A stretch of DNA of 64,000 bases. Origin: Paenibacillus taichungensis. Its GTDB lineage: Bacteria > Bacillota > Bacilli > Paenibacillales > Paenibacillaceae. Where the stretch lies: NCBI RefSeq assembly GCF_003287275.1, contig NZ_QEVW01000019.1, positions 62,001 to 126,000 on the forward strand, written 5' to 3'. The notes under the pieces were generated by a model. The model worked only from the letters and a program-made list of their open reading frames with translations, ran no database searches and was not told the origin of the DNA. Both the position numbers and the translations under genes were made by a program. Below are positions 9,001 through 18,500 of this stretch, one piece after another. The stretch's first letter is position 1. The number at the start of each line of letters is the position of its first letter.

Positions 9001-10512
9001 CCTGCGGAAATCGCTGCAGGCTTCGAATCCAAAGTCACTGTTTCCGGTACCAACTACACCGTTGAAATGAAGATTCCGTTCAAAAAGGTTAAGCCTGCGA
9101 ACAATGCCAAAATTGGTTTTGATGCGCAGATTAATGATGCGAAAGACGGCAACAGAATCAGCGTGAATGCATGGAATGATCCATCTGGTCAGGGTTACCA
9201 GGATACGTCCGTATTCGGTGAATTGACGCTGATTGGCAAACCTTCTTCTGGTGGCAACAACGGTGGCGGTAATAACAGCGGGGGGAACAATGGTGGTAGC
9301 AGTGGCGGATCAAATTCCGGGACTACTCCGCAACCTCAACCACAGCTTCCAGACAACGACTCCAAGATAGTACCGGTAATTAAGGTCGAAAATGGAACAG
9401 CCACAGCAACCATTTCAAGCGACAGCCTGAATAAAGCGATTGAAAAAGCTTCTCCAGGTGCAAATGGCAAGAAGCTGGTTACTATCGAAGTGCCGAAGCA
9501 GGCCAATGCCCAATCCTATGTGGTGCAGATGCCGACTTCCATCCTGCAAAGCAACAATAATGTTGAGTTTGTGCTTAAGACGGAGAATGCAACACTTCGA
9601 ATTCCGTCCAATATGCTTTCTAATATTACGGAGCAAGCCGATCAAGTCTCTATTCAGATTAACAAAGTCTCAGCAGATCTTCTGGGCGCAGATGTTCGCG
9701 CTATTGTGGGCAGCCGTCCGGTGATCGATCTAAGCGTAAAAGCTGGTGACCGACTAATTGCCTGGAACAATCCTGCGGCGCCTGTAACGGTATCTGTTCC
9801 GTACACGCCTGCTGCACAGGAGCTTGTCAATGCACATCAAATCGTGATTCTTTACATTGACAATCAAGGCCATGCAACAGCCGTGCCAAGCGGACGCTAT
9901 GATGCTAAAACCGGTTCGATGGTGTTCAAAACAACTCATTTCAGCACTTATGCAGTAGCCTACGTAACCAAGACCTTTGCCGATGTGCAAAATGTCCTGT
10001 GGGCAAAACAAGCAGTCGAAGCGATGGCTGCACGCGATATTATTAAAGGAATCTCTGATGACAGCTTCGCTCCTGCAGCTTCCATCACGAGAGCCGACTT
10101 TATCACCTTGCTTGTCAGAGCACTTGAGTTGAAAGGTCCGGGCACGAACACGGCAGCCTTCAGCGATGTACAGCCAACTGCTCACTATGCACAGGCTGTG
10201 GCCATTGCCAAAGAACTTGGAATTGCCTCTGGATTCGAAGACAACACATTCAAGCCAGGCAACAAGATTTCCCGTCAAGATATGATGGTTCTTACGGCGA
10301 AAGCATTAAAGGCAGCAGGTAAGCAATCTGCCGGTAACGGAAATCTGGCTCCTTATTCCGATGCTGCAAGCATTTCCACTTACGCGATGGATAGTGTAAC
10401 TTCCCTCGTAGGAAGCGGAATCGTCAACGGCAAAGATGGCAAAATCGCGCCAGGCGAACCATTGACCCGTGCTGAAGCAGCGGTGATTCTGTACCGCATC
10501 TGGAACATGTAA
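6067..10512 (+). CDS. SLH-anchored modular endo-1,4-beta-xylanase (GH10)
   Basis: Cell-surface enzyme that cleaves xylan. The 1481 residues read: signal peptide (1 to about 33); three beta-sandwich modules of CBM22/CBM4_9 type (about 40-520); GH10 catalytic barrel (about 527-860) with acid/base Glu 658 in WDVVNEAM and nucleophile Glu 781 in VTELDIM; a CBM9 module (about 875-1058) with WDDDNLYVLVQVRD; a Gly/Asn/Ser linker then PQPQPQLP; a beta-rich domain (about 1098-1298); and three SLH domains (about 1299-1481) with TRADF, SRQDM and TRAEA motifs that bind pyruvylated secondary wall polymer. ATG 6067 is chosen over the upstream TTG because a GGGGGGAA ribosome binding site precedes it and the signal peptide begins there. 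The upstream cre box predicts CcpA control. Confidence 0.95.
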   Translation: MRKSFKQVVSGLLAAALLLPGGLIAPEVSAADLAASNSQIVYQETFQNGQGKVTQSGGAQLSTVTGKSFEGNDDGAALKVSNRSNNWDGVDLAFDDLGLSVGKEYSVTASVYVDTDANPPAAGKAILEIVSNKGVAGSEGYTGISSADFKAGQGITLSAALSVTSVEKTALRIKSDEADKGVSFYIGNITITQTVTPVEPTVVLNQSFEDGNTGGWSKLGWGSNGDTAVVDNLASEGTKSLKFFNRADEKAVPALVLTGKMKSDRKYDISLKVRLGSGEGQFHLASKIDSEILPDGQKYPWIIGNKNVTDSNWTLFETKGYEMPSKTSEVIIYVEPSNNTLTSDIYIDEVIITDVTPDQTAPENVDKTGISADFENGLEGFKARNGRETVVLSEDDNHTSGGKQSLLVTTTAQYDAALVNADGKMAKNHEYELSAWVKMAPGEAPTTLRISVQYADSGFANVSSNATVTDQDWVHLTGKYTLTTTPSVLNAYIETANNDGGNRTFFLDDFTLKYVGPVAAAPPIQENLPNLKDIYEDDFLIGNIVNPSTFDETRLKLLKKHHNVVTFENDMKPDYAYNADRQFDFTAEDALVQRVKDAGLDLHGHVLVWHAQSPTWLYTAESGKPLSREAALTNLKTHVKTVVEHFGDQVISWDVVNEAMNDNPANPEDWKNALRNSGWLQAIGPEFIEEAFLAAKEVIDENGWDIKLYYNDYNDDNQNKSTAIYSMVKEINEKYAADHHGEKLIDGIGMQAHYNLGTRLDNVKMSLERFISLGVEVSVTELDIMAGTNSTITEKEAKQQAYLYAQLMDLYKKNSAHIPRVTFWGLNDSTSWRAEQNPTLFDKNFQAKKAFYAVVDPQKYMLENPPEALEYKKSSAHYGTPTIDGSVDSVWSQAPEMKLDTKQMAWSGATGTAKALWDDDNLYVLVQVRDDQLNKSNPNAWEQDSVEVFVDENNGKTSSFQDDDGQYRVNFENAASFNPAEIAAGFESKVTVSGTNYTVEMKIPFKKVKPANNAKIGFDAQINDAKDGNRISVNAWNDPSGQGYQDTSVFGELTLIGKPSSGGNNGGGNNSGGNNGGSSGGSNSGTTPQPQPQLPDNDSKIVPVIKVENGTATATISSDSLNKAIEKASPGANGKKLVTIEVPKQANAQSYVVQMPTSILQSNNNVEFVLKTENATLRIPSNMLSNITEQADQVSIQINKVSADLLGADVRAIVGSRPVIDLSVKAGDRLIAWNNPAAPVTVSVPYTPAAQELVNAHQIVILYIDNQGHATAVPSGRYDAKTGSMVFKTTHFSTYAVAYVTKTFADVQNVLWAKQAVEAMAARDIIKGISDDSFAPAASITRADFITLLVRALELKGPGTNTAAFSDVQPTAHYAQAVAIAKELGIASGFEDNTFKPGNKISRQDMMVLTAKALKAAGKQSAGNGNLAPYSDAASISTYAMDSVTSLVGSGIVNGKDGKIAPGEPLTRAEAAVILYRIWNM

Positions 10513-10546
10513 TTGTAAAATTGAATTGAACAAGCTGATTAAAAAG

Positions 10547-10580
10547 ATTACCCCCGTCTATTTATCTAGACGGGGGTAAT
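10547..10580. terminator. Intrinsic terminator after the xylanase gene
   Basis: Perfect 14-bp stem ATTACCCCCGTCTA / TAGACGGGGGTAAT with a 6-base loop, 35 bases after the stop codon. The T-tract is short (TTCTG). It could also serve the convergent small gene at 10701. Confidence 0.75.
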
Positions 10581-10700
10581 TCTGCTAGTTTATATCTAAT
10601 ACACGGCGGCGGGGTAAATGTAGATACCATAATCTACAGATTCCATGGGTTCCGAAATGACCTGCCACATGTAGCGTTAACAACGTGAAAACCTCGTGCA

Positions 10701-10907
10701 TCACTCTGCAGCAAAATGCACGACTGCACTATATAACATCTTATTTCGAAGGGGGTCGAACGTCACTTGATGCTGAACCTGTTTCACACGCAGCAGCAAT
10801 GCCTTGTTCATTCCGATTCGGTCCTCGATCGACCGTTCCAGTTCATTGAAGTCATAAGCCTGCAAGCATTCGACTTTGTCTTTGATAATATCCAGTGTAA
10901 TTTCCAT
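10701..10907 (-). CDS. DUF2536 family small protein (YrzA-like)
   Basis: 68 residues. The sequence MEITLDIIKDKVE...LLRVKQVQHQ...LYSAVVHF follows the pattern of the DUF2536 family, small cytosolic proteins of Bacillales with unknown function. The start at 10907 is chosen because GGAGGAGG lies 12 bases upstream; the longer open frame to 11168 adds a non-conserved, aromatic-rich extension that looks non-coding. The gene is convergent with the xylanase gene and divergent from the two-component genes. Confidence 0.7.
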   Translation of the reverse strand: MEITLDIIKDKVECLQAYDFNELERSIEDRIGMNKALLLRVKQVQHQVTFDPLRNKMLYSAVVHFAAE

Positions 10908-11174
10908 GTTTGATCCAGGCCTCCTCCATGTCACAATTGCAGGTACAAAAGCCTGCCAAGCTTTTATTGTAGAGCAGCTTCTCCAGTTCGACAAGAGTAA
11001 TGGAAAAAAATGAACAGCGAAACTTAGTTGTTTGAAGATTGCCCATGGCAGAAAACGAAAAGAATCTAATGAGACGAAGGTACCCGCCCGATAAATATAT
11101 AAATCATCATCAAATGTGAACATTGACTCAAAGCCGCCAGCCCTTAGCTTGAACCAAAAAGGAGTCAACAGCCA

Positions 11175-12326
11175 ATGATACGTGTCATGTTAATTGACGA
11201 TGAAGCAGATGCATTGAAATTGCTTGAAATATTGCTTAAACAAGTGGGGAATGTCGAAATTGCCGGGACGTATCTCAATCCCATTCAGGCAATCGATGCT
11301 CTAAACGAAACAATGGTCGATGCAGTGTTCTTAGATATCCAGATGCCCGGTATGAAGGGAACCGAAGCTGCCCGGCGCATCAGAAGCATCTCTCCTGAGC
11401 TACCCATTATTTTCACGACTGCCTACGCGGAATATGCACTGGAAGCGTTTGAGATCGATTCTACGGATTATTTGCTGAAGCCTTTTACGGTAGGCAGATT
11501 AGAGAATACAGTAGCACGGATAATCAAAAACCTATACAAGGCAGACCTAGCGCCGCCCAATAAAGCTCCTGTTCCGTCTGTTCAATCTCTTGGAGGGTTT
11601 CACATCGTTTCACCGCTCAAGACCGGCACAGAAATAGTGTGGAAAACAAAAAAAGAGCGAGAGCTCTGCGCATTTCTGATTCATCATGAAGGCAAGAGTG
11701 TGAATGCTGGCGTCATTATTGAAGCGTTGTGGCCGGGGTATGACCTCGACAAAGCCAAGTCGTATTTGTACACTTGTCTTTCTTATCTTCGGAGAAGCTT
11801 GACGGATCAAGGTATTCCTATCCATATCCGTAAAGGAAATCAAGGTTTCTCCGCTGAACTGAACGATATTACGACAGATGCCTCTCCATTCGAGACATTA
11901 TTGAACCGAATATTGGACGAAGAGAATATGCATGAGAAGCATTACCATCAGATGAACGAGATGTACACCGGAGATTATATGGGTGAATGCAATTTCGACT
12001 GGGCTATTGCCAGACAGTTGGAGATCAAATCATTGTATGTTCGTGTTCTTCGCAAATGGAATAGGTATTACCATGGCCTAGAGAAGCTCTCACTTGCAGC
12101 AGATAGTTTACAGCGATTGCTGACAATATTTCCAGACTCCGAGATCGACGGCCGTGCGCTGATCAGACTCCATCTGAAGCTCGGCAACCGGAGTGAGGCG
12201 TACCGTGTATGTTTGCAGTTGGAACAGGCTGTACGCATTCAGCTTGGAACAGAATTAGAGGAGGAAACGATGTTACTGGTTCAACAAACGATGGAAAGGC
12301 AGAGTGCACAGTCTAATGAATCGTAA
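11175..12326 (+). CDS. Response regulator with winged helix and BTAD domain
   Basis: 383-residue transcription factor. An N-terminal receiver domain has acidic residues D8, D9, phospho-acceptor D54 (VFLDIQMPG) and conserved Lys in YLLKPF. It is followed by an OmpR-like winged helix (about 130-220: LCAFLIHHEGKSVNAGVIIEALWP) and a C-terminal bacterial transcriptional activator domain of TPR-like helices (about 230-375), the layout of SARP-type activators. The start ATG 11175 has an AAGGAG site. The kinase gene overlaps its end by 11 bases, so the two form one translationally linked pair. The same architecture recurs at 30818-31936. Its likely target is the adjacent SLH protein gene, or its own operon; this is inferred from position. 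Confidence 0.9.
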   Translation: MIRVMLIDDEADALKLLEILLKQVGNVEIAGTYLNPIQAIDALNETMVDAVFLDIQMPGMKGTEAARRIRSISPELPIIFTTAYAEYALEAFEIDSTDYLLKPFTVGRLENTVARIIKNLYKADLAPPNKAPVPSVQSLGGFHIVSPLKTGTEIVWKTKKERELCAFLIHHEGKSVNAGVIIEALWPGYDLDKAKSYLYTCLSYLRRSLTDQGIPIHIRKGNQGFSAELNDITTDASPFETLLNRILDEENMHEKHYHQMNEMYTGDYMGECNFDWAIARQLEIKSLYVRVLRKWNRYYHGLEKLSLAADSLQRLLTIFPDSEIDGRALIRLHLKLGNRSEAYRVCLQLEQAVRIQLGTELEEETMLLVQQTMERQSAQSNES

Positions 12327-15300
12327 AATCATTGCGGCACTTATAACAATAGCGATGCTGTTTGCTACTTATGGGTTATTGCTGACATATTTCACAGTGA
12401 ATAAGAAAACGATGCCGATTGCAACAAATGGAACGATGGATTTGACCGAATGGGCTTTTGAAGAGAACGGCATCGTTCGCTTGGATGGACAATGGGAGTT
12501 TTATCCCCATCGACTGCTCTTCAGTCGGCCACTCGATTCAGATAGTACGAGAGATCAGGCACCTTCATTGATTCAGGTACCTGGTTATTGGGCAAAGCAG
12601 ATGAATACGTTGGGCGTGGCTACATACCGGTTGAGGGTTCTAATTGATGATGACAATGTCGTATATGGGATTAAAACGGCTGCCGTTCTGATCTCTAACA
12701 GGCTTATCGTCAATGGTCAAGTCGTAGGCTCCAGCGGAGACCCTAGTCTGAAAGAAGATTATGGGGCACTTAATAAGCCATATGTCAGTTACTTCACACT
12801 AAAGCATGGTTGGAACGATATTCTGGTCGAGGTTGCTAATCACGAATTTAAGGTTGCTAGCGGAATTGGTGAATCGATTCAATTTGGTAAGGCTGATCAG
12901 ATTTCAAGAATTCGGGATCTCGCGACAGCACATGACTGGGTGGTATTGACCGCCTTTCTGATCATGGGACTATATTTTATCGGTTTATTCTCTCAGCGGA
13001 GGAACGATCTCTCGCTTGTTGTATTTGGACTCGTCTGTTTGTTTATCGCAGCGTTTACAAGTGTCAGTGGCGAGCGGGTGTTGTTTGATGTGATTGGGCC
13101 ATTCCCATTCTGGCTCTATTTCCGCATTCAAATGGTGGTGACCGTTGGGGTAGGCGTAGGCTTTTTCCTGTATGTGTATACCGCATTCCGCCCCTACAGC
13201 CACAAATGGCTTACTAAAGGAAGCTTAGTTACAGGGACATGTTTAATCCTTTTGCATTTGGGCTTTGCTACACAGATTACAACAGGACCGGTACGTCTTG
13301 TGACGTCACTATATGTCACGTTTGCATTGCTGTACGCAACCTATGTGTTTGTTCACGCAGTTCTACATAAGGTAGCTGGCAGTTGGTATCTTGCCGTGGC
13401 GGCTATGGCGTTAAACGCTCTAATTTTGAACCAGAACTTGAACGTATATTTCGGAGTACCCATCTATTCGTTGGCACCAGTCGAGCCGTTCCTTGTGCTC
13501 CTCATGCTTGCACTGTTGATGTCGCTTCGCTTTTCCAATGCTTTTCAACGGATTGAGGAGCTTTCCGAGCAATTGCTGGAGGCAGACAAACACAAGGACG
13601 ATTTTCTTGCGCGTACCTCGCATGAATTCAAGACGCCTCTGCACGGCGTGATGAACATATCGCGATCCATGCTTAATGATGTTGCCAATCCGGTTACAGT
13701 TGGGCAGCGAGAAAAGCTACAATTAATGATTGAGATCACCAGAAAGCTGTCTCAGCTTGTCTATGACATTCTGGACTTGTCCAAACTGAAACAGGGAGAA
13801 TTCAGGATCGTGCTTGCACCAGTGGATGTGCGTTCTGTCGTGGAGGTTCAGATCCGTTTCTACGCCTATCTCTGTACAGAGAAGAATATTCAACTCATCA
13901 ATCAGGTTCCAGCGGACTTACCTCTCGCGCAAGCTGACGAAAATCGGATAAGCCAAGTCATCAGTAATTTGCTCGATAACGCGATCAAGCACACGGAGCA
14001 TGGAACAATCGTTGTTACCGGGAAAGAACACGGAGGGTTGCTACAATTCGAAGTTAGGGATACAGGTGCAGGCATTGATCCAAAAAATCTGCCGCATATT
14101 TACGAGCCGTTTAAATCCATGGAGGAAACACGGAAACGCGGCTTCGGGCTTGGGCTGCCAATTGCGAAGCAACTGATCGATTTGCAAGGAGGTAAGCTAG
14201 CTGTAATGTCTACGTTGGGAGTGGGTACTACCTTTACGTTTACACTGCCGACGGCATTACAACATAGCGATCCTTGGGTTCCTTCATCTACTGCCTATAA
14301 TCATCCCCTGGAGAAGGAATATTCATTTTCGACGCCTTATGTTATGAATGCTGAAGGCCAACGTACGGTATTAATCGTCGACGATCAGTATGTGAATCTG
14401 AAGGTCTTGCTGGATGCGTTGCAATCGCTCAATTATCGTGTTATTGCGGTTAAAGATGGATACGAGGCACTGGAGCAGATCGACCAACCAGGCAGAATTG
14501 ATCTGGTCATTCTTGATCTCATGATGCCTGGTATGTCTGGATATGAAGTCTGTCTAGAAATTCGCAAACGGTATTCACTACTGGACTTGCCTGTACTCAT
14601 GGTAACAGCAGCGCTGCAACCGCAGGATAAGGTGGCAGCCTTCCAGGTGGGAGCTAACGATTATTTGCCGAAACCATTTGATTTGGAAGAACTGAAAGCT
14701 CGAATCGGAAGCTTGCTTGCCATGAAGGAATCGTTGGGGCGGGCAGTACATATGGAGGTGGCATTCCTTCAATCACAGATCAAGCCACATTTTCTATATA
14801 ATGTCCTTAATAGCATTGTATCTTCCAGTTATACAGATGTAGAGCGTGCGAGGAACATGATTGTTTCTCTGGCAGATTATTTACGTGGAAGCTTCCGGTT
14901 CAGTAATACGAATGAACGTATTGAATTTGATGAAGAATTCCAGCTTATTCAAACGTACGTGGAGATTGAGCAAGCAAGGTTTGGGGATCGAATCTGCTTC
15001 GAATATGATATTCCCGAAGCGGCTTATCGTTCGAAGATGCCGCCGCTGCTGTTACAGCCTTTGGTTGAAAATGCAGTTCGTCACGGCATCGGGGCTCGAA
15101 TCGAAGGCGGAACGGTAAAGTTGACAGCAGAGAGATCCGAAGGTGATTGGTTATTCACTGTAATTGATGACGGAGTCGGAATTTCTCCTGAGCGAATAGA
15201 TCTGCTATTGGAACAAAACGAATCGAATGGTGAGCACGGGGTAGGCTTGCGGAATATCAATAAGAGACTTAGATTTGAATACGGGACTTCACTGGAACTT

Positions 15301-15360
15301 GCGAGCGAGCCGGGGCGTGGAACGAGTGTTGCCTTTCGTATTCCTGATATACAGTCTTAA
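12316..15360 (+). CDS. Hybrid sensor histidine kinase with two kinase modules
   Basis: 1014-residue membrane sensor. Order: N-terminal signal anchor; an extracellular jelly-roll domain of 7TMR-DISM/galactose-binding type (about 40-200, LDGQWEFYPHRLL); seven membrane segments (about 205-400); HisKA with phospho-acceptor His 436 (SHEFKTPLH); HATPase_c (about 540-655, NLLDNAIKH, GFGLGLPIA); a receiver domain (about 684-800, phospho-acceptor D734 in LDLMMPGM); then a second, LytS-type kinase core with His 825 in QIKPHFLYNVLN and its own HATPase_c (about 905-1012, LVENAVRHG). ATG 12316 is preferred to GTG 12304. It probably senses a ligand at the cell surface and signals to the BTAD regulator it overlaps. 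Closely matched in layout by the kinase at 31933-35058. Confidence 0.9.
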   Translation: MNRKIIAALITIAMLFATYGLLLTYFTVNKKTMPIATNGTMDLTEWAFEENGIVRLDGQWEFYPHRLLFSRPLDSDSTRDQAPSLIQVPGYWAKQMNTLGVATYRLRVLIDDDNVVYGIKTAAVLISNRLIVNGQVVGSSGDPSLKEDYGALNKPYVSYFTLKHGWNDILVEVANHEFKVASGIGESIQFGKADQISRIRDLATAHDWVVLTAFLIMGLYFIGLFSQRRNDLSLVVFGLVCLFIAAFTSVSGERVLFDVIGPFPFWLYFRIQMVVTVGVGVGFFLYVYTAFRPYSHKWLTKGSLVTGTCLILLHLGFATQITTGPVRLVTSLYVTFALLYATYVFVHAVLHKVAGSWYLAVAAMALNALILNQNLNVYFGVPIYSLAPVEPFLVLLMLALLMSLRFSNAFQRIEELSEQLLEADKHKDDFLARTSHEFKTPLHGVMNISRSMLNDVANPVTVGQREKLQLMIEITRKLSQLVYDILDLSKLKQGEFRIVLAPVDVRSVVEVQIRFYAYLCTEKNIQLINQVPADLPLAQADENRISQVISNLLDNAIKHTEHGTIVVTGKEHGGLLQFEVRDTGAGIDPKNLPHIYEPFKSMEETRKRGFGLGLPIAKQLIDLQGGKLAVMSTLGVGTTFTFTLPTALQHSDPWVPSSTAYNHPLEKEYSFSTPYVMNAEGQRTVLIVDDQYVNLKVLLDALQSLNYRVIAVKDGYEALEQIDQPGRIDLVILDLMMPGMSGYEVCLEIRKRYSLLDLPVLMVTAALQPQDKVAAFQVGANDYLPKPFDLEELKARIGSLLAMKESLGRAVHMEVAFLQSQIKPHFLYNVLNSIVSSSYTDVERARNMIVSLADYLRGSFRFSNTNERIEFDEEFQLIQTYVEIEQARFGDRICFEYDIPEAAYRSKMPPLLLQPLVENAVRHGIGARIEGGTVKLTAERSEGDWLFTVIDDGVGISPERIDLLLEQNESNGEHGVGLRNINKRLRFEYGTSLELASEPGRGTSVAFRIPDIQS

Positions 15361-15383
15361 GGGAAAAGTGCGTAGTATCACAG

Positions 15384-15414
15384 GGTTCCATCGTATTTGC
15401 GATGGGGCTTTTTT
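15384..15414 (+). terminator. Intrinsic terminator after the kinase gene
   Basis: Stem GTTCCATCG / CGATGGGGC (with two G-T pairs) and a TTTTTT tail, 23 bases after the kinase stop codon. It separates the two-component operon from the SLH protein gene. Confidence 0.7.
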
Positions 15415-15446
15415 GTATGCGTTGAAAAGTTAATATATCGATTGAT

Positions 15447-15465
15447 ATGGTCGAAGTATGTCGAA
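15447..15465 (+). promoter_or_regulatory. Tandem Spo0A-box-like sites upstream of the SLH protein gene
   Basis: ATGGTCGAA (15447-15455, 7 of 9 to consensus TTTGTCGAA) and TATGTCGAA (15457-15465, 8 of 9) lie exactly 10 bases apart, the spacing seen in tandem 0A boxes. They end about 100 bases before the start codon. TATGTCGAATGG recurs unchanged in front of the second surface operon. Confidence 0.45.
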
Positions 15466-15566
15466 TGGAGTCAATTTTTAAGGTTTTTTTAAGGTGCCGT
15501 CCGTTATGCTGAGCATACATGTATAGATGCATCAATAGAACGAGAAGGCGGAGGGATAGATGCGCA

Positions 15567-18500
15567 ATGATTTCAGTGAGAACAATAAGTAAGAGATACA
15601 ACAGACATTTTCGAAGAATGGCACACTTGTTGCTAGCCATCATTCTCTTTATACCATCTTTGGTGATTGGGGGCGGGGTCACTTCCGCAGCATCCGGCTG
15701 GTCGATCATTGATGGGTACGGACCAACTGGAATCAATGTAAATCCATCCATGAGGGGCGAAAAACCTGCCATAGTGGAATGGAATGGTGAAATCTATGTG
15801 GCATGGCGAGAAAGTATCCAGAGTACGCCTACGATCAACCAAATCAGAGTGAAGAAATTTAACGGATCAAATTGGGTTAGTGTTGATGGGGCTCATCAAA
15901 CAAATGGTTTGAATTATGATGTCACCAAAGATGTCGAGTCTCCGGCTCTAGCTGTTTATGACAATGCGCTGTATCTGACATGGACGGAGAAGAATGCTTC
16001 TTCTATTGAACAAATTAGGGTTAAAAAATATGACGGTACAAGCTGGATGAGTGCCGAGGGCGGGAACCCGGTCGGAATCAACGTCAATCCCTCCGTAAAA
16101 GCGACCGGTCCGAAATTGACTGCATTCAAAGGCGACTTGTACGCTATATGGGGAGAGGCAGGTAAAATTCGCGCGAAGAAATACAATGGCACCACGTGGA
16201 CAAGTCTCGACGGTGGCGGAACAGATGGGTTGAATGTAAACCCTGGCAGTGGAGCAAGTGGGCCAGCTATGGTTGTATTTGGCAATGATCTATATGCAAT
16301 GTGGGCTGAAAAAGTAGGCACAGGCTTCAATATATTGCGGGTAAAGAAGTATGACGGAACCAACTGGATTGTGGCTGATGGTGGCACAGGCTTAAATAAG
16401 GTAAGTTGGAATAACGCAATAACCCCATTTCCAACGGTTATCAATGATAATTTGTACGTCACATGGGTGGAAGCTCGTGGGGGTCAATATAGCACGGATG
16501 ATCAGATTCGTGTCAAGAAATTTGACGGCATCACTTGGACTAATATAGATGGAGATGGTGAATATGGCATAAATGTAAGGACTGGATTTCGAGCTTTCGA
16601 GGTTCAATTAGCGGGTTTGAATAATGAATTATATGCTATTTGGTCCGAAAATTCGGGAGAAATGGCTAACGGAGTCCCCGTTTTCAAGATCCGCGTGAAA
16701 AAGTATGACGGCAATGGATGGGTTTTAGCCGAAAATGGAAGAAATGGTGGCTTGAATGCTTTTGGAACTAAAACCGCCAGCAACCCTGCCATAACAGCAA
16801 TGAATGGAGCGCTGTATGCGGTGTGGGACGAGAATGACAGAACAGTGGTAAATATAAGGGCAGCCCAATTTACGCCGCCACCTCCACCAAGCGTCACCAG
16901 CGTTACTATGAATCCAGTTACGACAAGTATCATGCAAGGTGGTAGCAGACAACTATCGGCTGTTGTTAATGCAGTAGGAGAGGCGCCAACGACGGTGACA
17001 TGGAACAGTAGTGACGCCACGAACAAGGTCGCAGTAAATTTTACGGGTTTAGTAACTGTTGCACGGGACGCAACACCAGGTGATTACATGATCACGGCGA
17101 CTTCCACATACGATAACACCAAAAAAGCAACAGCAACCGTTACGGTAACATATGCACCAGCGGTTCAGAGTATAACGGTTAATCCAAGTACTGCTAGCCT
17201 GATGCAGGGAGAAAGCACCCAGTTAACGGCAACGGTAGTGGCAGTAGGTGGAGCGCCAGATACGGTAAGATGGTATAGCGGTGATCTCAGTAATAAAGTA
17301 ACAGTTGATGAAACGGGGAAGGTAAGTGTGGCAACAGATGCTAGTCCGGGTGACTATACCATTACAGCATCTTCCGCTTATGATACTGGCATGAGAGAAT
17401 CGGCCATTATTACGGTGACGTATGCACCAGCCGTTAATAGCGTTAGCGTCAGCCCAGATACCGACAGTTTGATGCAAGGAGAGAGCAGACAGCTGGTAGC
17501 AACGGTAAACGCTGTAGGTGGGGCGGCAACAACGGTGACGTGGGTCAGCAGTGACACGGATAACAAGGTTGCGGTAAGCGATACCGGCTTCGTAACGGTT
17601 GCAGCAGATGCTGTGCCAGGGAACTACACGATTACGGCAACTTCAACGGTAGACAGTAGTAAGTTGGGTACAGCAACCATGACGGTGACGTATGCACCAG
17701 CAGTAAACGGAGTTATCGTTACACCTGATCCAGCAAGCATTGTGCAAGGAGATAGCTTGCAGTTAGGGGCTGTCGTTGAAGCAGTAGGTGGAGCCTCAAT
17801 GGATGTAACGTGGAGCAGCAGCGACCTTACCGGGAAAGTTGTGGTAAGTAATACAGGCTATGTAACGGTTGCAACAGACGCTGTACCAGGGGACTACACG
17901 ATTACAGCTACATCAATTGAAGACGGCAGCAAAACGGGAAGGGCAACCGTTACAGTGACGTATGCGCCAGCCATTCACAATATCACTGTCAATCCGGAAA
18001 GTGCTAACGTCGCGCAAGGAAGAAGCGAGCAACTCACCGCCACGGTAACTGCGGTGGGTGGAGCCGATCCATCCGTGATGTGGACAAGCAACGATTCCAC
18101 CAACAAGGTAACGGTGAGCACCACGGGGAATGTTAGCGTTGCTTCCGACGCTGTGCCAGGTGACTATATCATTACAGCAACCTCAGTGTCCGATCTAACC
18201 AAGGTTGCAACGGCAGTAATTAAGGTAACGTATGCCCCGGCCGTAAACAGCGTCATTGTTAATCCGACTACGGATACCCTGATGCAGGGAGAGAGCAGAC
18301 AACTGACGGCAACGGTAGACACCGTAGGCGGAGCCGATGTAACGGTGACGTGGAGCAGTAGCGATGCAACGAATAAGGTGAAGGTCAGCGATACAGGTTA
18401 TGTTACGGTTGAAGCCGATGCTGAGCCAGGGGAATATACCATTTTCGCGACTTCTACAGTAGATATCAGCAAAAAAGGTAGCATGGTTCTTACGGTAACA

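Noticed and set aside
10746-10760. A TCGAA pair spaced 10 bases apart, like the Spo0A-like pair at 15451
   Set aside because: It lies within the coding end of the DUF2536-like gene and lacks the TGTCGAA core in the first copy, so it is probably chance.
10908-11174. Possible riboswitch before the two-component operon
   Set aside because: No conserved riboswitch core (such as GEMM, S-box or T-box) could be matched, and no terminator/antiterminator pair was seen.
16888-18500. Regular repeats as a possible CRISPR array
   Set aside because: The 270-base period lies inside one open frame and encodes Ig-like domains; there are no short identical repeats with unique spacers.
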